Assembly: GCA_035489755.1 (NCBI GenBank)
Contig: DATGZK010000010.1
Location: 109,064 to 173,063, forward strand
Source of the DNA: UBA9160 sp035489755
Lineage (GTDB): Bacteria; Myxococcota_A; UBA9160
Direction: 5' to 3'
DNA length: 64,000 nucleotides
Below, piece by piece: positions 43,581 to 52,799 of the stretch. The position numbers and the translations under genes are program-made. How positions within the stretch are numbered: position 1 is the first letter of the stretch; every line of letters begins with the position of its first letter. The notes beneath the pieces were generated by a model. That model searched no databases, was not told the origin of the DNA, and saw only the letters and a program-made list of their open reading frames with translations.

Positions 43581-44258
43581 GTGCGGATATTGATCGTCGA
43601 AGACGAGAAGAAGGTCGCGAGTTTCCTTCGGCGTGGCCTTGAGGCGGAGCACCACGAAGTCGACGTCGCCCACGACGGCGACGCGGGCCTGACTCGGGCA
43701 CTCGCGACCGAGTACGACTTGGTGATCCTGGATGTCATGCTCCCCCGGCGAGACGGCCTCGACGTCGTTCGCGAACTCCGGAGACAGGGTCGTCGTACTC
43801 CCATCCTCGTGCTCACAGCGCGCGCGACGCTCCCGGACAAGGTGACGGGTCTCGACGTGGGGGCGGACGACTACCTGACGAAGCCGTTCGAGTTTGCGGA
43901 GTTCCTTGCCCGAGTGCGGGCTCTTTTGCGGCGCGGGGCACCGGCAAGCCCTCCGATCCTTGCGGTCGCCGACCTGACGCTCGATCCCGCAACCCGAAAG
44001 GTCCTCCGCGCGGACCGAACGATTGAACTCACGCCGCGGGAATATGCACTGCTCGAGTTCTTGATGCGCAACCGAGGACGCGTCCTCTCTCGAGCGCTCA
44101 TCGCCGAACACGTTTGGGGGGTCCACTTTGACAGCTTTACGAACGTGATCGACGTCTACGTAAACTACCTACGCCGCAAAATCGACTCGGACTTCGAGCC
44201 AAAGCTGTTGCACACCGTCCGGGGCGTTGGCTACGTCCTGAAGGAACCGAACCGCTGA
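43581..44258 (+). CDS. OmpR-family response regulator
   Basis: The GTG-started 225-residue protein has the receiver domain with acidic pair E7/D8, phosphoacceptor D51 in LVILDVML, and the switch Lys in YLTKPFEF. The C-terminal winged-helix is of the OmpR/PhoB type (LTPREYALLEFLMRNRGRVLSR and a final VRGVGYVLKE). It is paired with the downstream histidine kinase and DegP, a typical CpxR/DegP-like stress unit. Confidence 0.93.
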   Translation: MRILIVEDEKKVASFLRRGLEAEHHEVDVAHDGDAGLTRALATEYDLVILDVMLPRRDGLDVVRELRRQGRRTPILVLTARATLPDKVTGLDVGADDYLTKPFEFAEFLARVRALLRRGAPASPPILAVADLTLDPATRKVLRADRTIELTPREYALLEFLMRNRGRVLSRALIAEHVWGVHFDSFTNVIDVYVNYLRRKIDSDFEPKLLHTVRGVGYVLKEPNR

Positions 44259-44314
44259 GACTGCCCACCCCTCTGAGAACCGTCCGAGCGCGCCTGACAC
44301 TGTGGTACACCGCA

Positions 44315-45682
44315 GTGTTCGGGGGGCTCCTTCTCCTTCTCGGCGGGACAGCGTTCGTACTGCTTGACCGCGGGTTGCGCACGAACTTGGACGACTCGCT
44401 TGCGTCCGTAGCGAGGGCCATCGCTGCATCGAGCCGCGAGGCCGGCGGGCCGGATCTCGCCGACACCCTAGAGAGCATGCTCGGCCCGTCGCTCGCCGAG
44501 CGTTTCTTTCAGCTGCTCGATCCCTTCGGTCGTCCGGATCCTCGGCTCAGCCAGCGTGGCCGATGGACGTTCCCGCTCAGCAGCACAGCCTTGCGCAATG
44601 CCGAAGAGGGACGCGAGACCTTCGAATCGATCCGGATTCCGGGTGCGTCCACTGGCGACGTGCGGCTGCTCACCCTCCCCGTCATCGATCGCGGACGTTT
44701 GGTGCACTTCGTTCAAGTGGCGGCGTCGCTCGAGCGCGTGGATCAGGCCCGCTCGCGATTCCTTCTGGTGATGCTCTCCCTTGCCCCGCTCGCTCTCGCG
44801 GGAGCAGCCCTCGGGGGCTGGTTTCTGGCAGGCCGCGCGCTCTCTCCGGTCGACGCCATGGTGGCGGCCGCACGCCGCATCAGTGCCGAGGATTTGTCCA
44901 TGCGCCTCGCAGCCGAGGATCGGGATGACGAACTCGGAAGGCTTGCCGCGGTGCTCAACGACATGCTCGCACGCCTCGAGCGCTCGTTCACGACGGCGCG
45001 CCAGTTCAGCGCCGACGCAGCCCACGAACTGCGAACGCCACTCACGATCCTGAAGGGCGAGCTCGAGGTGGCATTGCACACAGCGACGCTGGGCGGCCAG
45101 GGCCAGGAGATGCTCGAAAGCTGCCTTGAGGAAGTGGACCGGCTGGCCGCTCTCGTCGAGGATTTGCTGTTCCTGGCACGTGCCGACGCGGACGTGGTGC
45201 CGTTCCAGGGAGAGCCGGTCGATCTCGCTGCGCTCGCAAGGGAGGTGGAACCCGCGCTGCGGGTCCTGGCCGAACGCGCGGGCGTCGGCCTCGCGATCGA
45301 CGCCCCGGGTCCGGTTGTGGTGAAGGGGAGCGAACCCTTGCTGTTGCGGGTCCTCTTCAATCTTGCCGAGAACGGCATCAAGTACGCCGGAGCGGGTCAG
45401 CGCGTGGATCTCGCCGTACGCTGCGACCGCGAAGAAGGACTGCTCGAGGTGCGCGACAGCGGTCCAGGCATCGCTTCCGAGGAGCGGGAACGAATCTTCG
45501 ACCGCTTCTACCGCGCCGATCCCGCACGCGAGCGCAGCGGTACCGGCCTTGGACTCCCGCTCGTGCGATCGATCGTGCGCCTTCACGCGGGGGAGATCTG
45601 CGTGGAGAGCGAGCCGGGCAGCGGGTCGTGCTTTCGGGTACGGCTTCCCCTGGCAGAATCGCCACCCATGAGAAAGGTCTAA
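44315..45682 (+). CDS. Sensor histidine kinase (HAMP and HisKA/HATPase)
   Basis: The product of 455 residues from the GTG at 44315 has a sensor region, a second membrane helix, HAMP-like loop, the H-box DAAHELRTPLTILKG, an N-box NLAENGIKYA, and GTP-type boxes DSGPGI and GTGLGLPLVRS. The GTG lies inside the first membrane helix. Read upstream in frame to 44255, the codons give RTVRARLTLWYTAVFGG, a normal positively charged helix start, but no ATG, GTG or TTG occurs there; a CTG at 44255 overlaps the regulator stop (CTGA). I therefore suspect CTG initiation. The partner regulator is directly upstream. Confidence 0.9.
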   Translation: MFGGLLLLLGGTAFVLLDRGLRTNLDDSLASVARAIAASSREAGGPDLADTLESMLGPSLAERFFQLLDPFGRPDPRLSQRGRWTFPLSSTALRNAEEGRETFESIRIPGASTGDVRLLTLPVIDRGRLVHFVQVAASLERVDQARSRFLLVMLSLAPLALAGAALGGWFLAGRALSPVDAMVAAARRISAEDLSMRLAAEDRDDELGRLAAVLNDMLARLERSFTTARQFSADAAHELRTPLTILKGELEVALHTATLGGQGQEMLESCLEEVDRLAALVEDLLFLARADADVVPFQGEPVDLAALAREVEPALRVLAERAGVGLAIDAPGPVVVKGSEPLLLRVLFNLAENGIKYAGAGQRVDLAVRCDREEGLLEVRDSGPGIASEERERIFDRFYRADPARERSGTGLGLPLVRSIVRLHAGEICVESEPGSGSCFRVRLPLAESPPMRKV

Positions 45683-45768
45683 TCCACATCTCATCGTTCT
45701 CTTATCCGGCCCCCCTAGCCTCTCGGGCGCATGCGGCGACGAAGTACGCCGCGAAGGAGAAAGAGACG

Positions 45769-47262
45769 ATGCAAGCAGGCACACGCAAGACAGTCCTCGT
45801 CGCTGGCGTCGCGGCGGCGGCCTTTTGCCTCGGCACGGCCGCGGGCACCCGTACGCACCCGGGACTCCTTGCCCGCCCGGTCGCGGAGGCCGCGGTCGTC
45901 CCGGCGGCCAGTCCTGCCAGCTCCGACCCGGCAGGAACCCCGGGCGGGACCTTGCCCTCGTTCGTGTCTTTGGTCGAGGCTGCGTCGCCCGCAGTCGTGC
46001 ACGTGAAGGTGGCGTCGGTCGTGAAGACCGACGGCCCCGAAGGGGGCTTCCCGTTTTCCTTCGGCGAGGACGGACCCTTTCACGGCTTCCGATTCCCTCC
46101 GACGCAGCCGCCGTCGGGTCGGCAGCTCGGGTCCGGCTCTGGGTTCATCATCCGCAAAGATGGAGTCGTTCTCACCAACAACCACGTCGTTGAAGGAGCC
46201 AAGGAGATCACCGTTGCGCTAAGCGAGGGCCATGAGTATCCGGCGAAGGTCCTCGGGCGCGACCCCAAGACCGACCTCGCCGTGCTCAAGATCGACGCCA
46301 AGACGGACCTTCCAGTCGCGCGGCTCGGTGACTCCGACGCTTTGAAGGTGGGTGAATGGGTCGTTGCCATCGGCAACCCCTTCGGCCTCGACAATACCGT
46401 GACCGCCGGCATCGTGAGCGCTAAGGGCCGCGCGATCGGCAGCGGCCCCTACGACCAGTTCATTCAGACCGACGCGCCCATCAATCCGGGCAACTCCGGC
46501 GGCCCGCTCTTCAATGAGCGCGGTGAAGTCATCGGCATCAACACTGCGATCTTCAGTCAGAGCGGGGGGAATATCGGAATCGGATTCGCGGTCCCCATCA
46601 ACGTCGCGAAGCAGCTCGTTCCCCAGCTCGAGGCGGAGGGGCACGTAACGCGCGGGTGGCTCGGGGTGTCCATCCAGAAGCTCACGCCGGAGCTCGCTGA
46701 GTCGCTCGCGGTCAGTGAGACGCAGGGAGCCCTGGTCGCCGGGGTGACTCCGGGAAGTCCGGCCGCGAAGGCCGGCATCAAGACGGGCGATGTCATTACC
46801 ACTTATAACGGCAAGAAGGTGGAGGGGCACGCTGGTCTTCCGAGCCTCGTTGCCGCGACGCCGGTCGGCGCAACCGTGCCGGTCGAAGTGCTGCGCGACC
46901 GGGAAGTGAAGACGCTGAGCGTTACGGTTGCAAAGCTCGCAGACGAGGAAGTCCGCGAGGCGGCGGCACCAGCAAAGGGCAAGTGGGGTCTCGCCCTCCG
47001 AGAACTGACGCCCGAGGAACGTGCGGAACGGGGGGTCGAAGATGGACAGGGAGTTCTCGTTGCCGGCGTCGAGCCCGGTAGCCCGGCCGAAGAGGCAGGT
47101 CTTCACGCCGGCGACGTCGTCCTTCAGGCGAACCGCAAGCCCGTGGGATCGGTCGAGGCGCTGCGGCAGGAGGTCGGGAAGGTGGAGGACGGTAAGCGCC
47201 TCCTCCTCCTCGTGCGACCCGCCGACGGCGGCGATCGCTTTGCCGCACTTGCAGCGCGCTGA
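45769..47262 (+). CDS. DegP/HtrA-type periplasmic serine protease
   Basis: The ATG at 45769 has AAGGAGAAAGAG upstream and gives 497 residues. A signal peptide spans about residues 1-28. The catalytic triad is H139 (TNNHVVEG), D169 (KTDLAVLK) and S243 (NPGNSGGPL). Two PDZ domains follow (about 290-390 and 415-497). It degrades or refolds misfolded envelope proteins. The gene lies directly after the two-component pair and ends at a strong hairpin. Confidence 0.95.
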   Translation: MQAGTRKTVLVAGVAAAAFCLGTAAGTRTHPGLLARPVAEAAVVPAASPASSDPAGTPGGTLPSFVSLVEAASPAVVHVKVASVVKTDGPEGGFPFSFGEDGPFHGFRFPPTQPPSGRQLGSGSGFIIRKDGVVLTNNHVVEGAKEITVALSEGHEYPAKVLGRDPKTDLAVLKIDAKTDLPVARLGDSDALKVGEWVVAIGNPFGLDNTVTAGIVSAKGRAIGSGPYDQFIQTDAPINPGNSGGPLFNERGEVIGINTAIFSQSGGNIGIGFAVPINVAKQLVPQLEAEGHVTRGWLGVSIQKLTPELAESLAVSETQGALVAGVTPGSPAAKAGIKTGDVITTYNGKKVEGHAGLPSLVAATPVGATVPVEVLRDREVKTLSVTVAKLADEEVREAAAPAKGKWGLALRELTPEERAERGVEDGQGVLVAGVEPGSPAEEAGLHAGDVVLQANRKPVGSVEALRQEVGKVEDGKRLLLLVRPADGGDRFAALAAR

Positions 47263-47290
47263 AGACGGGGCAGTCCGTGGTAGGGAGAAG

Positions 47291-47316
47291 AGAGGCGGTC
47301 CGTTTGGACCGCCTCT
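47291..47316 (+). terminator. Strong hairpin terminator after degP-like gene
   Basis: AGAGGCGGTCC and GGACCGCCTCT form a perfect 11-bp stem with a GTTT loop, 29 bases after the DegP stop. Only a few T residues follow (TCAT), so it may also work from the other side, for the convergent MscS gene. Confidence 0.75.
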
Positions 47317-47437
47317 TCATGCTTCCGGGTATGTCCGGCGCGCGCGGGGCTCCCCCTGCTGGCAGCGCGTCGTCGAGGGATCCGCGCGCCTTGCCGAAAA
47401 CTCCCTCCGGCTCCCCAATTTCTCCCGGCGGCCGCTG

Positions 47438-49951
47438 CTACGGCTTTTTTGGCTCCACGATATGGAGGTCGCGCTGAGGGAACGGGATCTCGATACCCGC
47501 AGCTTCGAATGCCTCGCACAGGGCCACAGCAACCTCGCTCTTTACCCCACCCAACCGGTTGCCGTCGCCGACCCAGGCCCGAAGCTCGAAGTCGAGTGAG
47601 CTCTCACCGAAGTCGAGAAAGAACGCGGTCGGCTCCGGGTATGCAAGAACTTCGGGATGCTGTTTCGCGACTTCCTTGAGCATCGTCAGCACGCTCGCTG
47701 GCTTCGTGCCGTAGGCCACGCCAATCGGGAGCTCGAACCTGCGGGAGCGGTCCGAGAGCGTCCAGTTCGTGACGCTGTCGGAAATCAACGTCGAGTTGGG
47801 AACAATGACCTCTGCCCCGCCGGCCGTACGCACAGTGCTCGATCGAACGCCGATGCGCTTTACCTCGCCAGTCACCTGGCCCACTTGCACCGTATCCCCG
47901 GTCTTGATTGGCCGCTCGAGGAGCAGGATCAAACCCGACACGAAATTATTCACGATCGCCTGAAGACCAAAACCAATTCCAACACCCAAGGCGCCGATCA
48001 TGACCGTGAGCCTACTCGCGTCGAATCCCAGTGTTGCGAGTGCGAGGAGGAGACCGATCGTGAGGATGGCATAGTGGATGAGGTTCGAAAGCGCGTAGGG
48101 AAGGCCATGCGCGAGCTGAGACCGCGGGAAAACCTCCTCGTCCAGCACGAAACGGATGAGGCGCGAGAGCAGGACGCTGCCCCAGAGCGTGACCGCAAAG
48201 AAGAAGAGGTCTCCCAAGGAGAAGGTCACGCTTCCGAAGCTCACGCTCGCTTCGGCGACACGCTTTAGGGTGTCCGTTCTCAAACCGAGCATGCCGAGAA
48301 CCGATCGGATCCTGAAGAGCCAGGCCGCGACGGCGAGTGCGGAGATGATGGTTGCGCTCCGGCGCGCGATGAGAGGGCGATGGCCGCTCACCATGCGGAG
48401 GGCCGCAAGAGGTCGAACCGCGAGCAAAAGGTCCCACAGTCCGATGAGCACCCGTGCCGCAACAAAGAAACCCATGGCGGCGTTTACGGCGACGAGGGCA
48501 GTGCTCGAAAGAAAACGGGCCAAGTTCATGTAGCCGAAGGCCCCCGCGACGAATGCGGCCCCAAAGTCGAGGCCGAGGAGTCGTCCGGTCCAGGTCACTC
48601 CGCTACGCCAGCTTTGCGGAGCGCCGCGCATGCGTGCAGGGCTCACGGACCAGAGCATCAAAATCAGCCCGCCGCTCATGCTGAGGCAGAGCAGGCTCTG
48701 CTGGACCACTGGTGCTGTCCCCGCCAACGGCTGGAAAAGATCCACAACCCGGAGCGCCGCGACGACGTAGATCGGCCGCATGACGGCCGGGTGGACGATC
48801 CGATGCAGGAGTCGCAATACGGGTACAAGGACGACGATCGCTAGCGCATCGAAGAGAAGCTGCGGGGCATCGGGCTGAAGGGCGTAGGCGCAGAGGCACG
48901 TCACCAGCAATGCCACCGAGTAGGGGAGCTCGAGAACCGCGAGATGCTCGCGAAGCTCTGTTCCGGAGCTTCTCCAGTCCTCTACCCAGCTCCGTGCGCG
49001 GCGCATGAGGAGTACGAGGGAGGCGAGGAGAAGAAGCTGCAGCGGAAGAAAGCTGGCATGCCTCCGAAGGAAGCCCGCGGCAAGCCTTAGCTCAATGCGG
49101 CCCGCAATCAGGATGGGATGGAGAACGGCGCCACTGCCATATCCGGCAGGCGCAGCCCGCCACACGGGCGGCCCCGTTTGCTTGCCAAGCTCTTCTTCTT
49201 CTTCCTGCCGGGACTGCTCGAGTCGCGCCAGTACCTCGTCGCAGGCCCCGAGCTGGCGGGTGGCTTCGCCTTGGAGCGCGAGGAGACGATCTCGGAGGGC
49301 GATGATCCGCTCCTGCGCGATTCGGAGGGCGCCAAGAGTGGCGTCCACGCGCGTGATTAGTTCTTCTGGAGCATTTTGCGCGCGCGCCGCTTCTCCCGTG
49401 CGTGTCCACACGTCGCGCAGCTTCTGGATCTCGCCGAGCGCGGCGGAGCAGTCGCTCGCACGGGCCGTGGTTTTCGCGAGGAGCATCGAGAGATGCTGGC
49501 GCGCCTCTTGCCAGGCATGTGCCATATCGCTGAGCATCGAGAACCGCGGCTTGAGCTGGAACACGGCGTTGGTATCCGCAACGCCCGACTCGACGCGCCG
49601 AGTCCACTCGGCGAGGTCGGCCTCGGTTTCGGTGAGATTTGCCGACGCCTCAAGCCGAATCACGATCGCGCGCAGGTTCTCCGTGATTTCCTGAGCCTGT
49701 GTCGAGATTTCCGCGAGCGCGATCGCGTTGGGAATTGACGGCTGCGTCGAAACATCGGTCGTTCCCGACCCCGGCGAAGAAGCAGAGGTACCGGTCGTGG
49801 TGGTTTTGTTGGCAGCGGCGGCAGGGGTTCCCACCGGAACCCGAGGCGACTGGGCACGTGCGGCAGCGCTCGCCATCACGGCGATGAGCCCAGCGCACGC
49901 GAGCCAGCGAAGGAGAAGAGGCTTCATCGGTTTCACCCGTAGCAGGAGCAT
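47438..49951 (-). CDS. Large mechanosensitive ion channel (MscS/MscK type)
   Basis: The chosen ATG at 49951 has GGAG about 6 bases upstream and gives about 837 residues; an ATG at 49927 is an alternative. A signal peptide is followed by a Thr/Ser-rich stretch, a long coiled-coil-like periplasmic domain to about residue 290, many membrane helices, and the MscS core: VNNFVSGLILLLERPIKTGDTVQVG, the beta domain with VRSSTVRTAGGAEVIVPN, and the C-terminal vestibule. It protects against osmotic downshock by opening at high membrane tension. It is convergent with degP. Confidence 0.9.
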   Translation of the reverse strand: MLLLRVKPMKPLLLRWLACAGLIAVMASAAARAQSPRVPVGTPAAAANKTTTTGTSASSPGSGTTDVSTQPSIPNAIALAEISTQAQEITENLRAIVIRLEASANLTETEADLAEWTRRVESGVADTNAVFQLKPRFSMLSDMAHAWQEARQHLSMLLAKTTARASDCSAALGEIQKLRDVWTRTGEAARAQNAPEELITRVDATLGALRIAQERIIALRDRLLALQGEATRQLGACDEVLARLEQSRQEEEEELGKQTGPPVWRAAPAGYGSGAVLHPILIAGRIELRLAAGFLRRHASFLPLQLLLLASLVLLMRRARSWVEDWRSSGTELREHLAVLELPYSVALLVTCLCAYALQPDAPQLLFDALAIVVLVPVLRLLHRIVHPAVMRPIYVVAALRVVDLFQPLAGTAPVVQQSLLCLSMSGGLILMLWSVSPARMRGAPQSWRSGVTWTGRLLGLDFGAAFVAGAFGYMNLARFLSSTALVAVNAAMGFFVAARVLIGLWDLLLAVRPLAALRMVSGHRPLIARRSATIISALAVAAWLFRIRSVLGMLGLRTDTLKRVAEASVSFGSVTFSLGDLFFFAVTLWGSVLLSRLIRFVLDEEVFPRSQLAHGLPYALSNLIHYAILTIGLLLALATLGFDASRLTVMIGALGVGIGFGLQAIVNNFVSGLILLLERPIKTGDTVQVGQVTGEVKRIGVRSSTVRTAGGAEVIVPNSTLISDSVTNWTLSDRSRRFELPIGVAYGTKPASVLTMLKEVAKQHPEVLAYPEPTAFFLDFGESSLDFELRAWVGDGNRLGGVKSEVAVALCEAFEAAGIEIPFPQRDLHIVEPKKP

Positions 49952-50199
49952 TCGATACTCCGGTCCTGAGCCCTTCCCCATCGCAGTGTGCTCACCGGGC
50001 GGACGGACCCCGCGAGGGTTGGGTCCGCGTGCTGGGGGCTCAGGACCCGATTCTAGGTCCGAAGCCCCGCGCGCGGCCATCATCGATCCGGTCCCTCCTC
50101 TGCCTTCAGCTTCAAATCCGACGGAACCTGGTCCGCGAGAATGAAGACTAGTTTGTCCGGCCAGCCCTCGATCAGGTCGGGTTGAGATCCTGCGGCGCG

Positions 50200-51132
50200 T
50201 CATTCCTCCCAACGAAGTTTGAGGCTAGAGGGATCGCTGAGATATCCCCGAAGGAACTTCGGGCGTAAGGCCTGGATAAAGAGCTGGACGTTCCAGACTT
50301 GGCCAAAGTTCGCCGAGTGTAGGGGCATCCACTGCGCTCCGAGGGCAAACTTTACGGGAACGGGGCCGAGGAGCACGACTTTGGAAACCTGCAGCCCGAT
50401 GGGGACCGTGTAAGCGTTCGTCGCACTGGCTTTCCAGTTCGCCAGGATGCTGCCGGAATACCCGACACTCCAGCCATTGGGAAAAAAGTACGCGGCAATG
50501 GGCTGGAGATTCATCGAGTTCGTGGCGCGTGGCCCGGAACCTCCGAACGACGTCCAATTCTGGAACAAGGCAGCGAGGATCCACTTGTCCGAGAGGTAAC
50601 CAAAGGCCGCGGCAGGACCGACCTGCCACTTCCCCAGTGTCGTCCATCTCGAAACGCCAGAGGGAAAGATCCAAGTCGGCCCGACTCCAATTATCCAATT
50701 GCTGAGCAGCTGGCGCCTCGGCGAGAGCAGCTGCAGCAAAACGATGTCTCCGAACGCCGTCGTGCGGTCGATCTCACTGGGATTTTCCGGCTGCGGATGC
50801 AGCTGAGAGGAAAAAAGCGTAATGGACGGCCGAGTGATGAGGTCCCAATTAGGCGTAAGCGCGATCGGCAACGCGCCCTGAAACTGCAGCTGCGAACTCC
50901 AGCGCTCCCCTTGACCGATGCTCGGGCTGATCCGGAAATTATTCTCCTGAAGTGTGATGGACCAGGCCTCGCTGACCGGGTCTGTCAGCGCCTTGTTGAT
51001 CGCAGTCAGCGACTCCTTGCGAGGTTTTTCCCGAGGCGGTTCTGTCGTGGCGGGCGGATCTTCGGCTCGCGTGGGTGCTGCGGCGAGGAGCACCAAGAGC
51101 AGGGACAGCAAATGCGCATGTGTGACTTTCAT
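50200..51132 (-). CDS. Outer-membrane barrel-like protein (Phenol_MetA_deg / neuromedin-U-type family)
   Basis: The ATG at 51132 gives 310 residues with a signal peptide MKVTHAHLLSLLLVLLAAAP. The mature protein has LQFQGALPIALTPNWDLITRP, FGDIVLLQLLSPR, WIIGVGPTWIFPS and WQVGPAAAFGYLSDKWILAALFQNW, the features of a small family of beta-barrel proteins with uncertain transport roles. It ends in RWEE instead of a terminal aromatic residue. It is upstream of the MscS gene on the same strand, with about 250 bases between them. Confidence 0.7.
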   Translation of the reverse strand: MKVTHAHLLSLLLVLLAAAPTRAEDPPATTEPPREKPRKESLTAINKALTDPVSEAWSITLQENNFRISPSIGQGERWSSQLQFQGALPIALTPNWDLITRPSITLFSSQLHPQPENPSEIDRTTAFGDIVLLQLLSPRRQLLSNWIIGVGPTWIFPSGVSRWTTLGKWQVGPAAAFGYLSDKWILAALFQNWTSFGGSGPRATNSMNLQPIAAYFFPNGWSVGYSGSILANWKASATNAYTVPIGLQVSKVVLLGPVPVKFALGAQWMPLHSANFGQVWNVQLFIQALRPKFLRGYLSDPSSLKLRWEE

Positions 51133-51500
51133 CGGTATCTTTTGCGACGGCGTAGCCGGCGCGGGCTTGCATGCTGTGCACCACGGCTCGCCGCAAGAGG
51201 CCTCGGGGCGTGGCCCCCACCTCTTCCCTGACGCCACCCGGTCCCTTCCTCTGCGAACCGCGTCATGCGTCGGCTCTCGTCGTAGACGACTCCACCGCCG
51301 AGCGTCCCCACCCTCGGGCTTTACCGCTCCGCTCTCCAGTCTGACGAACCAACAGCGAGCGCTGTGGGATCATTTGACCTGGCATCGGTCCTTGGTCTTG
51401 TCATTTTGTAGCGAACAGGTTGCCGAGTTGCGTCCGTAGGGAACGCACGCGCCCGCGCTGCAGTGGCGAAGACAGTGCAAGCGCGCGTGCAGGGTCCTGC
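51133..51500. other. Intergenic stretch, about 370 bp
   Basis: No supported gene, no clear hairpin. The promoter of the barrel gene would be at its left edge. Confidence 0.4.
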
Positions 51501-52301
51501 TCACTGTGGTGTTGCGATCACCTGCGGAGGAGCCCGCTTCACGAGGTTTGTCGGGCGGGGCTGGCCCATCACCGCGTAGCTCTCTGCCGCGAGATCGACG
51601 AGATCGTCTTCGAGCTCGTTCTGGAATCGCTCAAGCCCTGCACCGTCGGCGAGACTCTCCGGCGCGAAGTACGGGCCACGGTAGGAATAGGCGATCCGAT
51701 TGAAGGGGAGCGGGATCGCGGTGCGATCCCACGTAGGGAGGCGGAGCGAGTGGCGATACCAGGTGCGCACGAGTGCGATGGGCTTCCCGCATGCGGCCGC
51801 GACAACGATTCCTCCTGTCTTCAATCGATAGGCGGGGCCCTTCGACCCGTCGACCGTGAGCCCGTACAGAACCCCATGGTGGTCGCGCATGTGCGCGACG
51901 AGGTCGTCGATCACACCTTCGCGGTGACGCGAACGCGACGTCGTCGAGCCACCGCGGAAGACAGTGTAACCGCAGCGCAGGAGGAGTCGTGTAATCACCT
52001 CGCCGGCATCGCCGCGGCTGGCCAGTGTGTGGCCGTGGATTCCCGCCCACCAGTAGCCGTAGGCGACGGTAAAGACTTCCTCGTGCCAGAGAAGCGCAAC
52101 CGCGCCGTCGTACGCGTCGCACAGCTTCTGGAGCTCGCCGAAGTTCCCAAGATCGACTCGGCTCGTCGACCAAACGAGGCGCATGTACAGCATGTAGAAC
52201 GGCGGCGCGAGGGCTGCCGTCAGCGCAGCGAGCGGTCGCGTAAAGAGACGTCGCACGCGGCGGCGTGCGTGGGTCCATGCGCTGCGGCTCCTCGACTTCA
52301 T
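51501..52301 (-). CDS. DUF374-type lysophospholipid acyltransferase
   Basis: The ATG at 52301 gives 266 residues; a GTG 13 codons upstream is possible. A membrane-proximal helix PPFYMLYMRLVWSTS is followed by ALLWHEEVFTVAYGYWW (HEE replaces the usual HxxxxD acyltransferase box), LASRGDAGEVITRLLLRCG, FRGGSTTSRSR and LTVDGSKGPAYRLKTGGIVVA. These are DUF374/KDO-acyltransferase-like features found near lipid A and phospholipid genes. It probably adds an acyl chain at the inner membrane. Confidence 0.8.
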   Translation of the reverse strand: MKSRSRSAWTHARRRVRRLFTRPLAALTAALAPPFYMLYMRLVWSTSRVDLGNFGELQKLCDAYDGAVALLWHEEVFTVAYGYWWAGIHGHTLASRGDAGEVITRLLLRCGYTVFRGGSTTSRSRHREGVIDDLVAHMRDHHGVLYGLTVDGSKGPAYRLKTGGIVVAAACGKPIALVRTWYRHSLRLPTWDRTAIPLPFNRIAYSYRGPYFAPESLADGAGLERFQNELEDDLVDLAAESYAVMGQPRPTNLVKRAPPQVIATPQ

Positions 52302-52697
52302 CGCGCCGGTTGCCTCATGCTCGACCCCTTCAGGCCGCACGGCCCCTCACGGCCGGTGTGAACCAGGGCTCCCCTCACCAGATTCCCGCGAGAGAAGACA
52401 GTTCGGAATGGCGCCACATCGCGGCACGTTCGTAGCGCGATTGGTACAGTTGGCGTCTTGAGGGGGTGAACGGATCTGACTTCTCAGTATACCAGTTGGA
52501 TGGTTCGGGAGAATTTCTGCCAGGGTCGTTTTCGGATCAAAAATCGATCGCTCGCTACCAAGCCGTCACCGGCCCACACTACCTCAAACGCCGCCGCCTC
52601 GCCGACGGTTGTTGGGACGCCCATGAGCCAAGGCACCCGCAACCGCAGGTGACTTGGAGGGACGGGACGCTCGCTGTCAGGGAGGAGGTCACGTACG
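52302..52697. other. Intergenic stretch before the sulfatase leader
   Basis: About 400 bases without a supported gene. An open frame runs through into the sulfatase but has no start with a ribosome-binding site before 52698. CTTCTCAGTATACC near 52490 is the most AT-rich point and may mark the promoter. Confidence 0.4.
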
Positions 52698-52799
52698 ATG
52701 CAGAACGCGGCTGCTGCTCACCCAGGATCCATATTCGACGCTCCGTCGCTCACGCCACTCTCCGCTCTAGCAATGAATATCGAAGGGACCCGACCATGA
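52698..52799 (+). CDS. Possible 33-residue leader peptide coupled to the sulfatase gene
   Basis: GGGAGGAGGTCAC (52679-52693) gives a strong Shine-Dalgarno site about 8 bases before ATG 52698. The frame reads MQNAAAAHPGSIFDAPSLTP, then 13 further residues, and its TGA overlaps the sulfatase ATG as ATGA. No function is known, and the peptide has no signal. It may simply couple ribosomes to the sulfatase gene, since the sulfatase's own upstream sequence (GAAGGGACC) is a weaker site. Confidence 0.4.
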   Translation: MQNAAAAHPGSIFDAPSLTPLSALAMNIEGTRP

